A stretch of 23,987 nt of DNA from a virus, in IMG/VR virus record IMGVR_UViG_3300042566_000491, positions 1 through 23,987 of that record. One strand, written 5' to 3'. The position numbers and the translations under genes were made by a program. The notes under the pieces were generated by a model. The model saw only the letters and a list, made by a program, of their open reading frames with translations. It did not search any database and had not been told where the DNA came from. Below are positions 13,663 through 18,516 of this stretch, piece by piece; the first letter of the stretch is position 1, and the number at the start of each line of letters is the position of its first letter.

Positions 13663-13823
13663 TCTGCTATCTCCATTCCTGATATAGCCCAACCTGTACT
13701 AGAGCAACCGTCTAGCGTGCCGTTAATGATTGACATTAGCATAGATTCGTTATAGCAAGTATATGTAAACTCATGCACTAAGCCTGAATTTATTTTGACT
13801 GTCTTTATCTTTACTGATTGCAT
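13659..13823 (-). CDS. Small hypothetical protein (54 aa)
   Basis: ATG at 13823 with ribosome site AAAGGAAACAAA. It reads MQSVKIKTVKINSGLVHEFT and ends STGWAISGMEIAE. The tiny gene overlaps the next start as GTGA. It is first in a three-gene unit driven by the ATGTCAG promoter at 13854-13876. No motif recognised. Confidence 0.7.
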   Translation of the reverse strand: MQSVKIKTVKINSGLVHEFTYTCYNESMLMSIINGTLDGCSSTGWAISGMEIAE

Positions 13824-13853
13824 TTTGTTTCCTTTGCTAGTTGGTATGGTGTA

Positions 13854-13876
13854 ACCCTATCATCTAGGGCTGACAT
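13854..13876 (-). promoter_or_regulatory. ATGTCAG-class promoter
   Basis: ATGTCAG (13876-13870), then TAGGGT (13859-13854) exactly 17 nt from the motif start, preceded by TGA. No -35. Start of the unit 13823-13274. Confidence 0.7.
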
Positions 13877-13882
13877 TGGTGA

Positions 13883-13989
13883 GGATATTTCTAAAGGATA
13901 ACTAGAGGCTTTTCATTGCTTAGGACTTAGCACCTCGCAGGTAATCTAAGTGCAGTATATGCGCTTTCTAGTTATCTTTTAGCGATACC
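13883..13989 (-). ncRNA. Long imperfect hairpin RNA (about 107 nt)
   Basis: The two ends (13883-13905 and 13968-13989) pair over about 20 bp (CTAAAGGATAACTAG with CTAGTTATCTTTTAG, plus outer pairs). Inside, ATTGC/GCAGT, ACTTAG/CTAAGT and ACCT-CGC-AGGT extend the hairpin to its tip. It has its own ATGTCAG promoter (14010-14032) and no ORF, so it is probably a phage small RNA. A 6S-like polymerase decoy or antisense role is only a guess. Confidence 0.6.
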
Positions 13990-14009
13990 CTCTATTTAGT
14001 TATGGTGTA

Positions 14010-14032
14010 ACCCTATCATAGGGGACTGACAT
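14010..14032 (-). promoter_or_regulatory. ATGTCAG-class promoter for the hairpin RNA
   Basis: ATGTCAG (14032-14026), TAGGGT (14015-14010), with TGA before it. The stop codon of the 27-aa gene overlaps the motif (TAATGTCAG). Confidence 0.7.
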
Positions 14033-14115
14033 TAGCCTGCATGTGGGCACATGTCTGGCTCGTGTCGGTTGTAGCAACCTGAGCAGGTGGCCTCTGGGTA
14101 GTCTAGGTCTTTCAT
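14032..14115 (-). CDS. 27-residue Cys/His micro-protein
   Basis: ATG at 14115 with ribosome site GAGGAAAG, 27 codons, TAA at 14034-14032. It reads MKDLDYPEATCSGCYNRHEP followed by DMCPHAG. Cys11, Cys14, His18, Cys23 and His25 would make one minimal zinc knuckle. It has its own promoter at 14155-14177. Despite the length, promoter, ribosome site and motif agree, so it is probably real. Confidence 0.65.
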   Translation of the reverse strand: MKDLDYPEATCSGCYNRHEPDMCPHAG

Positions 14116-14154
14116 GTCTTTCCTCTTTCTTTAGTTTCTTTATCTTATGTCTGT

Positions 14155-14177
14155 AGACTATCATAGGGGACTGACAT
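14155..14177 (-). promoter_or_regulatory. ATGTCAG-class promoter
   Basis: ATGTCAG (14177-14171), TAGTCT (14160-14155), TGA before it. Drives the 27-aa gene with a leader of about 33 nt. Confidence 0.65.
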
Positions 14178-14269
14178 TTAGTACCCCGACACCCCCTATA
14201 TATCTATTTAATTTAATAAATTATTGTGTTATATATCACATGAAATAGACTTGACAAAGTTGGAAAAGC

Positions 14270-14318
14270 GGGGCGCTCCGCCCCTCTATGCTTGTTACGA
14301 AGAAGCTAAAAAACCCCC
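14270..14318 (+). repeat. Cassette-boundary repeat, copy 1
   Basis: GGGGCGC at 14270, TTACGAAG at 14295, CCCCC at 14314-14318. TTGACA lies 13 nt upstream of GGGG. It separates the leftward 14115 unit from the rightward 14384 gene. In this copy GGGGCG-CTC-CGCCCC can also form a tight hairpin. Confidence 0.85.
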
Positions 14319-14332
14319 AGAAAACTGATGCG

Positions 14333-14355
14333 ATGTCAGACCCCTCTGGTAGGTT
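14333..14355 (+). promoter_or_regulatory. ATGTCAG-class promoter
   Basis: ATGTCAG (14333-14339), TAGGTT (14350-14355), TGG before it. Drives the 14384 gene. Confidence 0.65.
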
Positions 14356-14383
14356 TGCCTTACATCAACGAAAGGAACACATC

Positions 14384-14566
14384 ATGAGTCCGACAGTCGC
14401 GCAGGCTTACGCCCTCTCTCACCTGGGATTTTCTGCTATCCAGGACGACAGCCCCGCCATTCAATGCTCATTCAGCCCCCTGGAAACCTTCAGTTCTCCT
14501 GACTGGGATTCTCTCGTCAGCCATGCTACAAATTATCAACTGTGCGATTGCCACCTCCATGGCTAG
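14384..14566 (+). CDS. Small hypothetical protein (60 aa)
   Basis: The start at 14384 follows ribosome site GAAAGGAA and the 14333 promoter; the frame upstream to 14288 lies in the repeat and is not expected to be translated. It reads MSPTVAQAYALSHLGFSAIQ and ends YQLCDCHLHG (Cys and His close together). Noticeably more GC-rich than its neighbours, which suggests a different origin. It is the only rightward gene among leftward ones and is flanked on both sides by the boundary repeat. Confidence 0.65.
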   Translation: MSPTVAQAYALSHLGFSAIQDDSPAIQCSFSPLETFSSPDWDSLVSHATNYQLCDCHLHG

Positions 14567-14583
14567 CCACTAACCCCGAAAGG

Positions 14584-14632
14584 GGGGCGCCCCGCCCTTA
14601 GCTGCTTGTTACGAAACCAATAAATAATCCCC
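14584..14632 (+). repeat. Cassette-boundary repeat, copy 2
   Basis: GGGGCGC at 14584, TTACGAAA at 14609 (last base differs), CCCC at 14629-14632. It lies between converging genes, so no promoter follows it on the plus strand. Confidence 0.82.
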
Positions 14633-14639
14633 AGGTTTT

Positions 14640-14789
14640 CTACTTATTTATTTTATACATGCACTCTAGTGCTTCACCTAAATACTTTTCTACTTCATTG
14701 TAATCCCCGTCAAATAAATTTATCATTGCCCGTTTAATATTATTAGATGCAATGAATTCGTAATCGGTTAATTCTTTGTTAGATCTCAT
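14640..14789 (-). CDS. Small helical hypothetical protein (49 aa)
   Basis: ATG at 14789 (MRSNKELTDYEFIASNNIKR), with AGAGGA 9 nt upstream. The longer frame to 14864 would only retranslate the upstream gene. It overlaps the upstream stop by 11 nt. Probably two helices; no motif. Last gene of the 15509-14640 unit. Confidence 0.65.
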   Translation of the reverse strand: MRSNKELTDYEFIASNNIKRAMINLFDGDYNEVEKYLGEALECMYKINK

Positions 14790-14898
14790 CTGGTAATTCC
14801 TCTCCACACTTTGAACAAAATACATTTTCATTTTCCCAATACGCGGGACGGTTGCAATGCTCAAAACTAATTTCTTTATCGTCTGTCAATACCCACAT
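14779..14898 (-). CDS. Mini zinc-ribbon protein (39 aa)
   Basis: ATG at 14898, one base beyond the upstream stop. MWVLTDDKEISFEHCNRPAY then ENVFCSKCGEELPDEI has H-C and C-x2-C, likely a small zinc site. Weak ribosome site, so probably coupled to the upstream gene. Confidence 0.6.
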   Translation of the reverse strand: MWVLTDDKEISFEHCNRPAYWENENVFCSKCGEELPDEI

Positions 14899-14899
14899 G

Positions 14900-15109
14900 C
14901 TATTGTTCAGCAAGATACACCGCCAAAGATTCTGTGAAGTCAAGCATAGAAGTTTTATTCTTTTCAAATGCAAATGAAAAACAATCTATGTTGTTTGGAC
15001 TATTCCAACCTTCATAGACATTTGCATAGTGTGAGCCCTTAGCCCATACCACGCCGATATCATTTGGCAAGTGTGCCACCATGTGGTATCGCTTTGAATA
15101 GATCTTCAT
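14900..15109 (-). CDS. Hypothetical protein (69 aa)
   Basis: MKIYSKRYHMVAHLPNDIGV, with VWAKGSHYANVYEGW and a C-terminal helix ending AVYLAEQ. Start by TAATG overlap with the upstream gene, with GGGAGCG 8-10 nt upstream. Soluble; no motif recognised. Confidence 0.7.
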   Translation of the reverse strand: MKIYSKRYHMVAHLPNDIGVVWAKGSHYANVYEGWNSPNNIDCFSFAFEKNKTSMLDFTESLAVYLAEQ

Positions 15110-15234
15110 TAGTTGTCGCTCCCATCTAGGATTTCATAGTCTTCATGATTAGTCTTTGAATAAACAAACTGTGATGCAAGATCGCGGGTAGTGAATGACT
15201 TAACAAACTTATTGAGATAATATACACGATACAT
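15109..15234 (-). CDS. Small hypothetical protein (41 aa)
   Basis: MYRVYYLNKFVKSFTTRDLA, ending EDYEILDGSDN. ATG at 15234 with ribosome site GAAGGA in the end of the upstream gene; the stop overlaps the next ATG. The layout (short strand, then T-x-x-L-A helix) resembles small 'fetch-like' phage proteins, but no family is claimed. Confidence 0.65.
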   Translation of the reverse strand: MYRVYYLNKFVKSFTTRDLASQFVYSKTNHEDYEILDGSDN

Positions 15235-15357
15235 TTATCCTTCACCCTCTTTCAATTCGTCTGGCTCTACATACTCGCCAAGTCTTTCACAATATGCTAG
15301 GCGGGGATTCCATTCACCCGCAGAGTTATACCTTTCGCCATACTCCCAGTCAGTCAT
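15235..15357 (-). CDS. Small acidic hypothetical protein (40 aa)
   Basis: MTDWEYGERYNSAGEWNPRL, ending EPDELKEGEG. TAATG overlap with the upstream stop and direct abutment to the next gene. Tryptophan- and glutamate-rich; function unknown. Confidence 0.65.
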   Translation of the reverse strand: MTDWEYGERYNSAGEWNPRLAYCERLGEYVEPDELKEGEG

Positions 15358-15509
15358 TAGAATGGCACCTCTACAAATTGAGATTTACCTATCCAGACAG
15401 AACCGTCATTAGAATGAAACACCCTAGAACTATCAAAGGCGTTATCCTCAAGCATGAAATAAATATCTAGCCATGCATGTTCAAAGTCTAAAGACATTTT
15501 ATTATTCAT
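15357..15509 (-). CDS. Small hypothetical protein (50 aa), leaderless
   Basis: The TAAGGT box ends 7 nt before the ATG at 15509 (MNNKMSLDFEHAWLDIYFML), and there is no Shine-Dalgarno, so transcription probably starts at the start codon. The frame open to 15590 is upstream of the promoter and excluded. First gene of a five-gene overlapping unit. No motif. Confidence 0.65.
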   Translation of the reverse strand: MNNKMSLDFEHAWLDIYFMLEDNAFDSSRVFHSNDGSVWIGKSQFVEVPF

Positions 15510-15516
15510 AGAGATC

Positions 15517-15539
15517 ACCTTACCATTGGGGACTGACAT
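15517..15539 (-). promoter_or_regulatory. ATGTCAG-class promoter, leaderless
   Basis: ATGTCAG (15539-15533), TAAGGT (15522-15517), TGG before it. TTGCTA precedes the motif and may act as a weak -35. The upstream gene's TAA overlaps the motif. Confidence 0.7.
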
Positions 15540-15751
15540 TAGCAAGCCACCTTCCATGCGTTCCAAACACCAATTTCGCAATATACGCAACGGCTAACGC
15601 CGTCCACATTCCCGATGTGATGCGAGTCTGCATTGGCTTGCTTGACACTCTGGGGCAAGGCTCGCAGGCGAGAGACCTCAAGGGCTTGGACCTCGGCATA
15701 GGTGCCGACATACCTAGCGGTGTGCTTTGGGAGATTCTGAAGATTAAACAT
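15539..15751 (-). CDS. Hypothetical protein (70 aa)
   Basis: MFNLQNLPKHTARYVGTYAE, a helical middle, then ADSHHIGNVDGVSRCVYCEI with His-His and C-x2-C, a possible zinc site. Ribosome site GAAAGG. Its own promoter is at 15778-15800. A single-gene cassette. Confidence 0.7.
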   Translation of the reverse strand: MFNLQNLPKHTARYVGTYAEVQALEVSRLRALPQSVKQANADSHHIGNVDGVSRCVYCEIGVWNAWKVAC

Positions 15752-15777
15752 TTTGATCCTTTCGATTGAATAATGAA

Positions 15778-15800
15778 AGACTATCAGAGGGGTCTGACAT
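15778..15800 (-). promoter_or_regulatory. ATGTCAG-class promoter
   Basis: ATGTCAG (15800-15794), TAGTCT (15783-15778), TGA before it. The preceding gene's TAG stop ends one base before the motif. Confidence 0.68.
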
Positions 15801-15801
15801 T

Positions 15802-15948
15802 CTAGACAGAGGCTAGGTGCTTGCCAGATTGTCCAAGGGTTTCTACATCGACAACACGCCCAAAGAATGTGGGGTGGTCGGTTGGGTCGCCTGCGGATTC
15901 AATACGCACGACATGACCATTGGTAAGGGTGATGAGATAAATAAACAT
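15802..15948 (-). CDS. Small hypothetical protein (48 aa)
   Basis: MFIYLITLTNGHVVRIESAG, ending GQSGKHLASV. The ATG at 15948 has ribosome site GAAAGGCT; the longer frame to 16002 starts upstream of the promoter. Beta-rich, like a small SH3-type or DNA-binding barrel, but this is not certain. Confidence 0.68.
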   Translation of the reverse strand: MFIYLITLTNGHVVRIESAGDPTDHPTFFGRVVDVETLGQSGKHLASV

Positions 15949-15973
15949 TTTAGCCTTTCGATCGATTTCTTTG

Positions 15974-16002
15974 ATCTTATCATGGGGGTCTGACATTGAC
16001 AA
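15974..16002 (-). promoter_or_regulatory. ATGTCAG-class promoter with a -35
   Basis: TTGTCA (16002-15997) directly before ATGTCAG (15996-15990), TGA, then TAAGAT (15979-15974); -35 to -10 spacing is 17. Confidence 0.7.
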
Positions 16003-16014
16003 AATGAAAAGGGC

Positions 16015-16063
16015 GGGGCGCTCTGCTTTGCAGCTCTTGTTACGAAGACTCTAAAAAATCCCC
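16015..16063 (+). repeat. Cassette-boundary repeat, copy 3
   Basis: GGGGCGC at 16015, TTACGAAG at 16040, CCCC at 16060-16063; TTGACA 13 nt upstream as in copy 1. The neighbours on both sides (15948 gene and tRNA-Asp) are leftward, so the repeat points against local transcription. Confidence 0.85.
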
Positions 16064-16072
16064 AGCTTTTTG

Positions 16073-16145
16073 CGATTCTGATGGGATTTGAACCCACGAC
16101 CTCCACCGTGACAGGGTGGCGAGCACTCCGCTGCTCTACAGAACC
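16073..16145 (-). tRNA. tRNA-Asp (GTC)
   Basis: Acceptor GGTTCTG/CAGAATC (one G-U), D arm GAGC...GCTC, anticodon stem CCACC/GGTGG with loop CTGTCAC, T arm GTGGG-TTCAAAT-CCCAT. CCA not encoded. Confidence 0.9.
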
Positions 16146-16204
16146 ATTGCATTATTTTTATGTATCGCAAGAGCACATAGTTATCTCTACTCCTTTCTCT
16201 TGCT

Positions 16205-16283
16205 CGCACCTCGTCTAGGAATTGAACCTAGCAAGACAAGTTTTGGAGGCTCGTCCGTACCCAGTACCCAAGGCTAGGGTGAA
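16205..16283 (-). ncRNA. tRNA-Trp-like sequence, possibly degenerate
   Basis: A good T arm (CTAGG-TTCAATT-CCTAG, 16215-16231), a 5-nt variable region and an anticodon loop CTCCAAA (anticodon CCA, 16244-16246) sit at tRNA spacing. The anticodon stem has one mismatch, the D arm pairs poorly and the 5' side does not match the 3' acceptor strand ACGAGGT beyond four bases. It is either a decayed tRNA-Trp or a tRNA-like domain of a larger RNA. Confidence 0.45.
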
Positions 16284-16314
16284 AAGGTATCTAGGCTTTA
16301 TCCTTTTCTTTTTA

Positions 16315-16430
16315 CTTGTAGCGAGACAAAACATTTTTTGTCATATCTCTATGATGTTAGTACACTAGACTACAAGTGGGGAAGCGAGTCATTTTTCACC
16401 AGGCTCAACCTAGCGGGTCGCATATCCCCA
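16315..16430 (-). ncRNA. Two adjacent structured RNA domains
   Basis: Domain A (16315-16376) is closed by CTTGTAG/CTACAAG and holds three small hairpins: TAGT-GT-ACTA, TCATA-GAGA-TATGA (a GNRA loop) and GACAAAA-AATG-TTTTGTC (the last two share two bases). Domain B (16377-16430) is a nested hairpin TGGGGA/TCCCCA, GCGA/TCGC and a 7-bp tip CGCTAGG-TTGAG-CCTGGTG with G-U pairs. No ORF fits. They lie in a 319-nt gap between the 16465 gene and tRNA-Asp. Confidence 0.5.
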
Positions 16431-16464
16431 AGCCACTATTTAATTATTTAGACATTGTATCAAA

Positions 16465-16611
16465 TTACTTGACAGTTGTCCAACGGTCTGCACCATTTAC
16501 ATCAAGCAAAAGAACTGTACGGCCAAAAGGCTTTTCATGAATTTCTTGAATGATTCCAGTTACGCCTGAAATGCTAGTGGTGAATTCTGAACCTACTGTG
16601 ATTGTAGACAT
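16465..16611 (-). CDS. Small beta-rich actinophage protein (48 aa)
   Basis: Start ATG at 16611 (MSTITVGSEFTTSISGVTGI) with AGGAGAAAA; the frame to 16650 is upstream of the promoter -10. Pattern 'G..FtTs.SGVTG.iqEi......vll.dv.g..RWTTvk' recurs in small actinophage proteins and looks like an SH3-type barrel. Function unknown. Confidence 0.75.
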   Translation of the reverse strand: MSTITVGSEFTTSISGVTGIIQEIHEKPFGRTVLLLDVNGADRWTTVK

Positions 16612-16640
16612 TTTTCTCCTTGTTTGTTTGTTGAAAGAAA

Positions 16641-16669
16641 AGCGTATCATGGTGGGGGCAGAATGTCAA
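16641..16669 (-). promoter_or_regulatory. Vegetative-type promoter
   Basis: TTGACA (16669-16664), 17-nt spacer ending TGA, TACGCT (16646-16641). Drives the 16611 gene and probably the RNAs beyond it. Confidence 0.8.
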
Positions 16670-16697
16670 TACCCTGCCCCCCACCGTTATTGAATTG

Positions 16698-17201
16698 TTA
16701 CCAACTTGCGTGGTAACTGAATGACCAACCATATTCATCTTCTGGAATGATAGTTAGAATATTCTCTATCATCTCTATTGTGTATTTGAGATCTTGGTCG
16801 TAGTATTCATCTAACTCATATCCCCCGAAGAAAAATCCTTCCATAGGCATTAGACCAAACTCATCTGCTACATCTTGCTTAGATACCCCTGCACTTACAG
16901 ACAGGACAGCCTTGCAAGCAGCAAGCAAATCTACCAACGCAACTCGGGGTACATAAATTTCTTGACATTCATCTACACCACCTGCAAGGGTATTGACAAA
17001 CCAACCATGAATAGCGTTGGCCTTGCGCCAATATCCAACGGTAAGAGCAACGCTTGCCCCACCAAAATCAACCTTATCAACAAGACCCTTGGGAGCCAAT
17101 GCCAGCAACGCGGCATAGTCTGGGTTTGGAGTGCGTTCTCTATTACTGTAATTATCTTTACCAACATACTTTTTAGCCTCAAGGTACATATCTAAACCCA
17201 T
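16698..17201 (-). CDS. Conserved phage protein of the MGLDMYL family
   Basis: 167 aa. MGLDMYLEAKKYVGK, VGYWRKANAIHGWFVNTLAG, EIYVPRVALVDLLAACKAVL, FFFGGYELDEYYDQDLKYTI and the SFSYHASW end match a widespread phage and bacterial family of unknown function. The YWRKANAIH motif is its best-conserved part. Ribosome site GAAGGTGG; own promoter at 17235-17263. No membrane segment. Confidence 0.82.
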   Translation of the reverse strand: MGLDMYLEAKKYVGKDNYSNRERTPNPDYAALLALAPKGLVDKVDFGGASVALTVGYWRKANAIHGWFVNTLAGGVDECQEIYVPRVALVDLLAACKAVLSVSAGVSKQDVADEFGLMPMEGFFFGGYELDEYYDQDLKYTIEMIENILTIIPEDEYGWSFSYHASW

Positions 17202-17234
17202 TTGAAACCACCTTCTCTCGTTGTTGTTAAAGAA

Positions 17235-17263
17235 AATCTATCACAAATTAAATGCATAGTCAA
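17235..17263 (-). promoter_or_regulatory. Vegetative-type promoter
   Basis: TTGACT (17263-17258), 17-nt spacer ending TGA, TAGATT (17240-17235). Upstream of the 17201 gene. Confidence 0.78.
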
Positions 17264-17296
17264 ATCTATTGGGTAACAATTTGATAACAAAAAGGC

Positions 17297-17345
17297 GGGG
17301 CGCTCTCTGTGGATAACTTTGTTACGAAGATGTTATAAAATCCCC
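17297..17345 (+). repeat. Cassette-boundary repeat, copy 4
   Basis: GGGGCGC at 17297, TTACGAAG at 17322, CCCC at 17342-17345. It sits between divergent units. A perfect DnaA-box sequence (TTATCCACA on the minus strand, 17308-17316) falls in its variable part. Confidence 0.85.
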
Positions 17346-17361
17346 TGAAATTTGCTTATAA

Positions 17362-17384
17362 ATGTCAGGCCCTTATGCTAGGAT
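17362..17384 (+). promoter_or_regulatory. ATGTCAG-class promoter, leaderless
   Basis: ATGTCAG (17362-17368), TGC, TAGGAT (17379-17384), then 6 nt to the ATG at 17391. Confidence 0.7.
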
Positions 17385-17390
17385 AAATCC

Positions 17391-17534
17391 ATGATGAGAA
17401 ACAAGCCACGCCGTACCCGCGAGCAATTGCAGGCTGTCCTAGAATTGCGACGGTCTAATGCAGCTATGCCCCATAAAAATAAAAATAAGTATTCTAGAAA
17501 AATTAAGCATAAGTCCTTGACATTCAGCCAATAA
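17391..17534 (+). CDS. Basic 47-residue phage protein, leaderless
   Basis: MMRNKPRRTREQLQAVLELR then RSNAAMPHKNKNKYSRKIKH, ending SLTFSQ. Strongly basic at both ends, with a helix in the middle. The 'KPRR.REqLq.vLelRRSNAA.PHkNK.KYsRK.KH' pattern recurs in actinophages; RNA or DNA binding is likely but unproven. Its 3' end carries the promoter of the next gene. Confidence 0.75.
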   Translation: MMRNKPRRTREQLQAVLELRRSNAAMPHKNKNKYSRKIKHKSLTFSQ

Positions 17535-17545
17535 TAAGATAGGTT
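17517..17545 (+). promoter_or_regulatory. Vegetative-type promoter, leaderless
   Basis: TTGACA (17517-17522), 17-nt spacer, TAGGTT (17540-17545), then 6 nt to the ATG at 17552. Confidence 0.75.
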
Positions 17546-17551
17546 AATCTC

Positions 17552-18109
17552 ATGATAAAAATTATTGATTACCCCGTTGCCCTTGCCGAAGTTTCAGAGC
17601 ATTCATATTACCAATGTATTTTGCAGGCTACCCTCGCACAAGTTGAGGCCGCTAGTGTTTGGTATCACGAAGCACAGGAAGTTGCGGAGGATGTTGCAGA
17701 AAATCTAGGCGTATCGCTTGAGATTGGCGCGTCTATCGTTGCGGCATTCTCACCCCGTGAGCGTTGGTCAAGTAATGTTGCTAAGTCTCTCGCGTTCTCA
17801 ATGGGCAAGCCTGTAGTGGGTCTTAGTAATAATCTAAAAATGGCAGAGTCTGCAATGACTAAAGGTTTTGATTCTCTCAATGGTCAAAAGACTAACGCAT
17901 TCGCTCGTGCCATTGCGGGAGATACTGACGCGGTGGTTATCGATGTTTGGATGATTCGTGCGGCACACCTTGACGCAAGCAAGGGTGTAAATAAATCACA
18001 ATACAACACGCTAGTAAATTCTGTTTGCAAAGTTGCAAAAGAGTTTGGACTAACCCCGCGTACCGCGCAAGCTTTAATCTGGATAGTAAAAAGAGGGAGT
18101 GCAGAATAA
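17552..18109 (+). CDS. Conserved actinophage protein, DUF7178-like
   Basis: 185 aa, soluble and mostly helical. SIVAAFSPRERWSSNVAKSL, GLSNNLKMAESAM, NGQKTNAFARAIAGDTDAVV, IDVWMIRAAHLD and TPRTAQALIWIVKRGSA match an actinophage family (AALSPR..W..N..., K..aF.raiaGd.davtvDvW..raa, aiqAi.Wva.Rg.a) that I associate with DUF7178. The layout is reminiscent of helix-hairpin-helix DNA glycosylases (an Asp in VIDVWM could be catalytic), but this is conjecture. Start inferred from the -10 to ATG spacing. Confidence 0.75.
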   Translation: MIKIIDYPVALAEVSEHSYYQCILQATLAQVEAASVWYHEAQEVAEDVAENLGVSLEIGASIVAAFSPRERWSSNVAKSLAFSMGKPVVGLSNNLKMAESAMTKGFDSLNGQKTNAFARAIAGDTDAVVIDVWMIRAAHLDASKGVNKSQYNTLVNSVCKVAKEFGLTPRTAQALIWIVKRGSAE

Positions 18110-18369
18110 TGAAAGACTACACATTTAAAAATCCTATAAAAATTAATCACCCACTAGCAGACAAAATTAGTGTGCAAGATAGTGAGAGGCACTACTGTGT
18201 TCCTGGTAAGTCTAGCGAAATTGCTTTTTTTATTGGCAAAAATTTTCAGACAGAAATTATTGCAGAGTTTGCAGACTATACACATGCAGAGCCAGACCTA
18301 GACACTAGAGTGTATTCTCATGTTCCTAATGAATTAATTTATTCATTCCTGGCTAAGTGGAAGGTGTGA
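18109..18369 (+). CDS. Hypothetical protein (86 aa)
   Basis: ATG at 18109 in a TAATG overlap with the upstream stop; the frame from 18025 is a shadow. MKDYTFKNPIKINHPLADKI, GKSSEIAFFIGKNFQTEIIA and ELIYSFLAKWKV. Single-domain, soluble, no motif recognised. Boundary repeat copy 5 begins 3 nt after its stop. Confidence 0.72.
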   Translation: MKDYTFKNPIKINHPLADKISVQDSERHYCVPGKSSEIAFFIGKNFQTEIIAEFADYTHAEPDLDTRVYSHVPNELIYSFLAKWKV

Positions 18370-18371
18370 GG

Positions 18372-18419
18372 GGGGCGCCCCGCTTTTTCTGCCTTTTACG
18401 AAGAGCTTTAAAAACCCCC
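18372..18419 (+). repeat. Cassette-boundary repeat, copy 5
   Basis: GGGGCGC at 18372, TTACGAAG at 18396, CCCCC at 18415-18419. It lies between a stop codon and the next promoter. Confidence 0.85.
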
Positions 18420-18449
18420 AGAAATTCCTGAAAATATATCTGAAAACTC

Positions 18450-18479
18450 TTGACAAATGTCAGGCCGTTCTGTTACTCT
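18450..18479 (+). promoter_or_regulatory. ATGTCAG-class promoter with consensus -35
   Basis: TTGACA (18450-18455), ATGTCAG (18457-18463), TGT, TACTCT (18474-18479). Drives the DUF932 gene. Confidence 0.75.
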
Positions 18480-18516
18480 TAGGTCATAAGAAATTCCAAT
18501 CTATCAAGGAGACAAA

